A stretch of DNA of 60,000 nucleotides from Owenia fusiformis. Taxonomy: Eukaryota; Annelida; Polychaeta; Sabellida; Oweniidae. The DNA lies in contig CAIIXF020000009.1 of the NCBI GenBank assembly GCA_903813345.2, positions 20,735,759 through 20,795,758 of the forward strand. The letters run 5' to 3'. Shown here one piece after another: positions 54,405 through 60,000 of this stretch. Position 1 is the first letter of the stretch. Each line of letters begins with the position of its first letter. Under the pieces are notes generated by a model. That model searched no databases and was not told where the DNA came from. It saw only the letters and a list, made by a program, of their open reading frames with translations. A program made the position numbers and the translations under genes.

Positions 54405-56116
54405 AGACTAGTTTATATACAAACTCATCAAATTCTTCATTTGTTATCAATAGGCTATTAAGTTCTTGACCCTCCTACATTGTCAGTAAAACATGTATAT
54501 TTACCATTAATTTTTCTAATAAAAAACATGTTAACTCATTCATTCTCAATCTTAAAATGATCTTGCTGCAAGGACAACTATTCTCACTTCTATATTTGCA
54601 TGATGCCTCCCTTGTTGTTTTGAATGACATGTGCATAATGTGTTGGCACCAGTATTATTACACAAACTGTTTTGATTCATTTTGATTCATGTCTCGATAT
54701 ATCATATTGCTACTGGTAGCTCAACATATAAACAACATTGCTTTTTATTAAGTTTGCATTTCAAATGTTTACTCAATTACTTTTAATTAACTGTCATTCT
54801 TATGACTTGAATAACAAAGACTTTCAAAATGCAAAGACATCAAAAACACAAAATATCTGTGCCTTCAGAAGTTACCTCTTGGCTTTTCATATGATTAAAC
54901 AATACAATAATAGCCATCATCATATATTTATCTTTAAAAAGTGTTTACAAATGATCATCAGATTCAAGAATTGTTAAACAATGTATGGTACAGTAACACC
55001 TTCAGCACCTCTAACAAATGTTGCACTTGGGAGGTGTTCTATTTATAATGGTTCATTTAACATTGAGTCACCTGATTGTGAGATTCTAAAAAGTGTTCTA
55101 GCTAAGAGAGGTGTTCTACTTCTTGAGGTGTTCCACTTAACAAATTCCACCGCAAATCAGACAGTAGCCTGTATTGGTATTTTAATTATCATTCAGTATT
55201 TAGCATGTATGAGATATCTTAACATCTAAATGCTAATTAAAACAGTAAATTAAAGTCAAGGCATGAAACAGGTTGAGATTCAAGTGGAAACAATAGTAGC
55301 AGGTTCATTTTAAATGTAACTGATACTCATGTATTATTGACAACTATAATTACAATAAAACCTGTTTATATTGAACAATTTTTGCAAAGAAAAAATATTT
55401 AGTGTTGGTTCCCTACAGAGAGGGTAATTTATAGGGAAGTCAGTAGAGTATGTGCGGAGGAAGGGTATCTACTAGAGAGAGATTTCCACTATGCATGTAT
55501 GTTACTGTAGCAGACATGGTCTTCCCTGCTCACCTGTATTATTCATGTATTTTACCTATTGTAATTAAATATTGATGGTTGTTATGTCAAGGTAGCCATC
55601 AACTCGAGGGGCTGAATGCTTTCCTAGTTCTTTTAGCTAGAGGTTGGCCTGGATGCATAACAAGACAGATCAGACAAACTTAAGAAAGTTTTGAACATTG
55701 TGAAAGAGTTATGCAGGTCCTGCCGCCTTTAAACACAGTAAATTGTGCTTTTCCTATCACCAATGATCCTTGCATGTACTGATAATCTTAGCAAAATTCA
55801 TAATCAAACCTTTGGCTTCTTCATATTTTCTGTTTCCTGATGTCTACCTTGTTTTTTTTATTCGGGGACTCAGACTCGATTTTTATATATGTTCCCAGGC
55901 TTTTGTGATAGACTCTATATTGTGTCAGCTCAAGTCTGGTTATCAAGTAGTCTTAAGCTACAAGCATCTGTGACCCCCCCCCCCTCTACTTGACTAAATA
56001 CCTTCTTGTGTGTAAAACAGGTGTTGTAGAATTTAGAATTTATTAAGGCACGGCCACTGTGTTATCAGGGCATGGCCAGACTACAATTATACAAACTACA
56101 TTTATACAGTTACATT
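54405..56116. other. AT-rich region with two pogo-like remnants
   Basis: 54989-55160 (ACAGTAACACCTTCAGCACC, GAGGTGTTCCACTTAACAAA) and 55356-55430 (AATAAAACCTGTTTATATTG) are decayed family members. No gene seen. Confidence 0.5.
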
Positions 56117-56121
56117 TATAC

Positions 56122-59057
56122 CACTGGGGGGTATCGTGATGCAACAACACCGTGTTGTTGCATCAAGATGGCCAGACTTCCGGTGATAGATTTTCGTACG
56201 ATATTTTGTTTCCCCAATTAAACCCGTTTCTAGGACGAGTTGCTCAATAACCATACACATGCAGGTAGCGCACGATCTATATTTAAAGAAACTGTCATTA
56301 GTATACATGTACCATCACCAAGAAGCAATAAGTTCACGGTTTTAGTTCCTCACTATTGATGCAACAACACCAAACCGAAGATGCAACAACACTCCTCTAG
56401 ATTTGAGCAATGATGCAGCAACACCAATTGATAGTATAATTTCAGAAGACCATAAATCTCGAGAGGAACAGATTTTTAAATGCTACTGTTGCAACACCGT
56501 TACCCATTACCCATGCGTTCTTCTCAAGGCATTCAAAATACACGTCCTGCGGGCGAAGATCCTTTATGTATTTTCAAAAATTTATACTTTTAAATATTAT
56601 AATGTACTGGACGTTGTTCTATAACATAGTTCAATCGCCTTTAACATGGCAAGCTTTAGTAACCCAATCTATTTTCATAAACCACTGTTCCATAGCTTGA
56701 TGACCCTGACTCCAGTTAGTATCATTCAAAATGGTTGACAAACATCTTTCGTTCTTGGTAAACATGATGAGCTATTGGAAATTATCTGTCATCCATCTGT
56801 GGAACAGTGATAAACTAGTAGATGTACGTTACCACTGTTTATCAAATTATAACTAAAACAGTGACATTCGTGAGCTTATGTTGATGGGATGATTGCTTCA
56901 TCTATGATACAATATGATATGATTCTTTATTTCCTCCAATTTGGAGAGCCAACGTGTAAAAACGTCTAATTGACCTTATTAGAGAGGCCGTTTAGTTACA
57001 CATTTAATGGAAATCTTGCACGACGCACATGTAGAATTACTAGTATTGCTCTCTTTGGATACCTTCTCTCCGACTGGGTAAAAAGGTAAACAAAAGTGAT
57101 AAGATTAAGGGCCCAAAAAGGTAAATTGATAGGGGTACAGTTATCCCAGATATCCCGGGCCCTCGGGAAATATCATATTGTCTCTCGGAATAAAACCAAT
57201 ATTGAATCCTTCTCAGTAAATAACCTTTATATAATAGCATTGTATAACTGCAAAATCATTAAACCAACACTCATCCTATACAAATCTTGAGAACGATGTA
57301 CAACTCCTGGATAGGGTTAACTCCTGAGCAGTGTATACAACTCTTCAACTTGATATATGACATCATACTTTGAGTGGGATAACAAAGGATATACAATATA
57401 GAATTGTAGACCTCTCTTAAGGTCAACTGGCAAAATTGTATACCGATACTGTAAACCTTGAATGTACTGTTGATCAAGACCAGAGGTCGAGGACACTTTT
57501 GCCAGTTGACCGAAAAGAGAGGTTAACAATTCTTCTGTTAGTCCAAATAATATAATAATTGGACGAATATATAATCGAATATCACGTGAACATATTTGAT
57601 AAGTAAAGGTATCATATTTTAGCAAAAAATCCCCAAACCGTCGAATACTTGTAATGTTTTACACAACTTATTTTTTCAAAATTAAAAAATTTCAACATTA
57701 AAAAAACAATTTTTCAAAAATAGGGGTCAACAGTACCTAGTAGTGGTCAACAGTTTACAATTGTTGACCTCCCCAGAGGTCAACCGGCAAAATTGTATAC
57801 CGAGACTGTAAACCGAAAAACTACTGTTGACAGAGTCGGAAGGTCGAGGTCAACAGTAGTTTCAAGTTTTACAGTCGAGGTATATGATTTTGACGGTTGA
57901 TCAAATGGAGAGGTCTACAATTGTTTTGTTAGTCCGAGTAAACTAATAATACACATATAGACGACAATCATCAATCGGAATGGCTTCATTTCACAACCTT
58001 TTCTCCGAACCACGTTAGCAATATTTTTTTAGAAAATATGGAGACAGTGCAAGTAGCTTAACTCTGTATTTGGCACATCACGGCGCACTCGTTAGTTAAT
58101 TAATGTTAATTTTAAGTTTCTATTTGTATTTTTGTTATACTTGTCGCCTAGTAAAGTCATTTTCATCAACGTTTACAAAATGTCCGTCTTCCATGTTTTT
58201 TTGTGACGTCATGAAACTTTTTTTCAGATGTAGCGGTCAACAGTACATAATTTTGACCGTTAATCACCCAATCAGAATCGAGTATTTCAGTTGAGGTACT
58301 AACAATACATTTTGTTGACCGTTTATCAACCAATCAGAATCGAGTATTTCAGTTGAGGTACTAACAATACATTTTGTTGACCGCTCATCAACCAATCAGA
58401 ATTGAGTATTTCAATTGAGGTACTAAAAACACAAAATGACTGATAGCTGTTGTCTTTCCAAAATTATTAGTTATTTGTAAGCAATTTCCATACGGTAAAT
58501 CAAGGGTATTTAATTTAGAAAATGTATAATCTTTATTTTTCAGATACAATATCAATGAGATTGCCTCCCGGGGATTCTGTACTCTATTTAGTTTGCCTTG
58601 TATATCCTTTTAACTTTGGTATAGACAAAGAAACCAAACAAAATACGTTTCGTTCATGGACCACTGACTCACGCGTTTTATTCATGTCCCGACCTACACC
58701 TGTAAACAGAACATAAATCAGTTTCTTTTGTTGTTCAATGATACATCATATTGGCGTTTTTGCATCAGCACATTGGTGTTGTTGCATCATCGATAAGAAA
58801 CAGAGTGGTGTTGTTGCATCAATAGTGAGGAATTAAAACCACGAATTTATCGCTTCTTGATGATGCTACATGTATACCAATGACAATTTTTTAAAATATA
58901 GATCATGCGCTAACTGCATGTGTATGATTATAGAGCAACTCGTCCTAGAAATGGGTGTAAATTGGGAAAACAAAACATCGTACGAAAATCTATCACCGGA
59001 AGTCTGGCCATCTTGATGCAACAACACGGTGTTGTTGCATCACGATACCCCCCAGTG
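56122..59057. mobile_element. CACTG-ended element with GATGCAACAACAC boxes (2.9 kb)
   Basis: 2,936 bp with 5-bp duplication TATAC (56117-56121 and 59058-59062). Ends CACTGGGGGGTATCGTGATG and its complement; terminal inverted repeats of about 300 bp. The box GATGCAACAACAC occurs at least nine times, in both orientations, only in the terminal regions, and twice as a back-to-back palindrome next to the ends. The interior has duplicated segments (57411-57545 and 57765-57945, sharing GGCAAAATTGTATACCGA) and a 62-bp tandem repeat. No transposase ORF. CACTG ends occur in CMC (EnSpm/Chapaev) elements; a 5-bp duplication with CACTG would also suit a Transib/RAG-like source. Confidence 0.8.
58254..58430. 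repeat. 62-bp tandem repeat with CCAAT boxes (three copies)
   Basis: Units start at 58254, 58316 and 58378 and contain CCAATCAGAATCGAGTATTT and GTTGAGGTACTAA. Inside the CACTG element; each unit has a CCAATCAG motif. Confidence 0.9.
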
Positions 59058-59482
59058 TATACAGTCACATTAATCTACAAAGATATTGTGTTGTAATATG
59101 GTTGCGATGTTATAGGTTTCTTTTCTTAAAGCACATGTCAATGAAATGCAGGACTTCCTCCTTATTTGATTTGTATGACATAATGTATAGGAACTTGTTT
59201 TCCTCAGTCATGTTAGTAAAGTCCTTATTTGACGTTTGAATTTTATCTAATAATATAGTGCGCTCACTTTCGTAGATTTTGCATCTCATAACAAAGTGCA
59301 GCTCATCTTCAACACAATTGTAGCTAGACTAGTTATCAAGAGATGTGATGTAGTCTATTGTAAAACATGCCATATGTTGGCATGGTTTCACTAACAAGTT
59401 TAACACATTTTCTATATGTTGCTTATGTCATATATAAATCACCTTTGTAATCTTGTCTATAATGGTGTGATTTTATTTACAG
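59058..59482. other. Presumed intron upstream of the 59483 exon
   Basis: AT-rich, no gene. Ends with a good acceptor (GATTTTATTTACAG). Confidence 0.4.
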
Positions 59483-59548
59483 CCAAGCAATGACTTAGCC
59501 ATTTGAAGAAACACATTCCCTGACTGCACACCATCTTTATTCAACAAC

Positions 59549-59600
59549 ATGAACCATTTTACAATACAGACAGCCATCTTTATGGTAACTATAGCAACAG
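59549..59600 (+). CDS. First coding exon of a secreted or membrane protein (partial)
   Basis: The exon begins at 59483 after TTTATTTACAG; the first ATG (CAACATGAACC) opens MNHFTIQTAIFMVTIAT and the exon ends GCAACAG|GTGAGA in phase 1. The hydrophobic core AIFMVTIAT followed by small residues is a typical signal peptide, and a phase-1 intron right after the signal peptide is common in genes for extracellular multidomain proteins. The rest of the gene lies beyond the window. Exons near 48069 and 50905 may be its 5' leader. Confidence 0.5.
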
Positions 59601-60000
59601 GTGAGATACATTATATTTAATTTGTTTCATTTAAATTAATTTTTGAATGTTGTGTATAATTTAGCAAGTTACAGAAATAAGCTTTTCATTGTAATGTGGT
59701 TAATTTAGCATTTTGTGCATTTTGTATTTAACCACTACCATATATGGGCATGCATGAATGGTTATAATTTCGTTTTAAGTTGTCAATTGTGATTACTTGG
59801 AGATTGGAGTATACTGTACACCTCTATATATAAAGCCATCCGCTAATGATAACCTTACACCAATGTTAAAACCACCAGTTCTTCATACAATATTCAATAG
59901 AAATCCAATTTCTCTTATATCTGATATACCTGGATGCAAGATCTACTGTCTACCTATGTTTATAACAAAGATAAATTAGATGGATCTTCAATAACATCTA
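59601..60000. other. Start of the following intron, no gene seen
   Basis: AT-rich sequence. A 60-codon plus frame at 59797-59979 has no recognisable content. Confidence 0.35.

Overview
This window is animal nuclear DNA. Two intron-rich genes are read with confidence, and the rest is AT-rich sequence packed with transposable elements. Intron boundaries are canonical GT/AG. The gene content (survivin and a ciliary coiled-coil protein) and the element types (Polinton-like, hAT, piggyBac-like, Tc1/mariner-like, pogo-like, LTR and non-LTR) fit a marine invertebrate such as a mollusc. The species cannot be fixed by eye. All calls come from reading the sequence; no alignment or database search was run.

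Layout. 2.1-9.5 kb, plus strand: a complete four-exon survivin/BIRC5 gene of 143 aa with an intact zinc-binding BIR domain; introns 1 and 2 hold foldback elements, a broken non-LTR reverse transcriptase and a MITE. 9.8-15.6 kb: remnants of a pogo-like element split by a young LTR retrotransposon. Its two 678-bp LTRs look identical, and its only long ORF encodes a coiled-coil, basic-tailed protein with no pol. 16.7-24.7 kb, minus strand: a complete 12-exon gene for a 633-aa CCDC96/CFAP184-like ciliary protein, with an acidic low-complexity N-terminal half and a coiled-coil C-terminal half. A possible divergent plus-strand gene starts near 24.8-25.1 kb. 25.4-27.7 kb: four palindromic DNA transposons nested in one another, each with a readable target-site duplication. 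27.7-39.3 kb: mostly intronic or intergenic sequence with further elements, including a piggyBac-like element inside a mariner-like one.

39.3-45.4 kb is the most unusual part. A head-to-head inverted duplication carries an exon-like segment on each side. Between the two halves sits a 4,648-bp almost perfect palindrome with AG...CT ends and a 6-bp target duplication (CTTCTG), the signature of Polinton/Maverick elements. Each arm carries an intact ORF for the same 124-aa basic protein, followed by two minisatellite arrays that mirror each other across a GGA-rich centre.

45.4-60 kb: scattered MITEs, a hAT element, a 2.9-kb CACTG-ended element with repeated GATGCAACAACAC motifs, and probable 5' untranslated exons leading to a signal-peptide first exon at 59.55 kb whose gene continues beyond the window.

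The host genes serve separate jobs (mitosis/cell survival and cilia) and show no pathway link.
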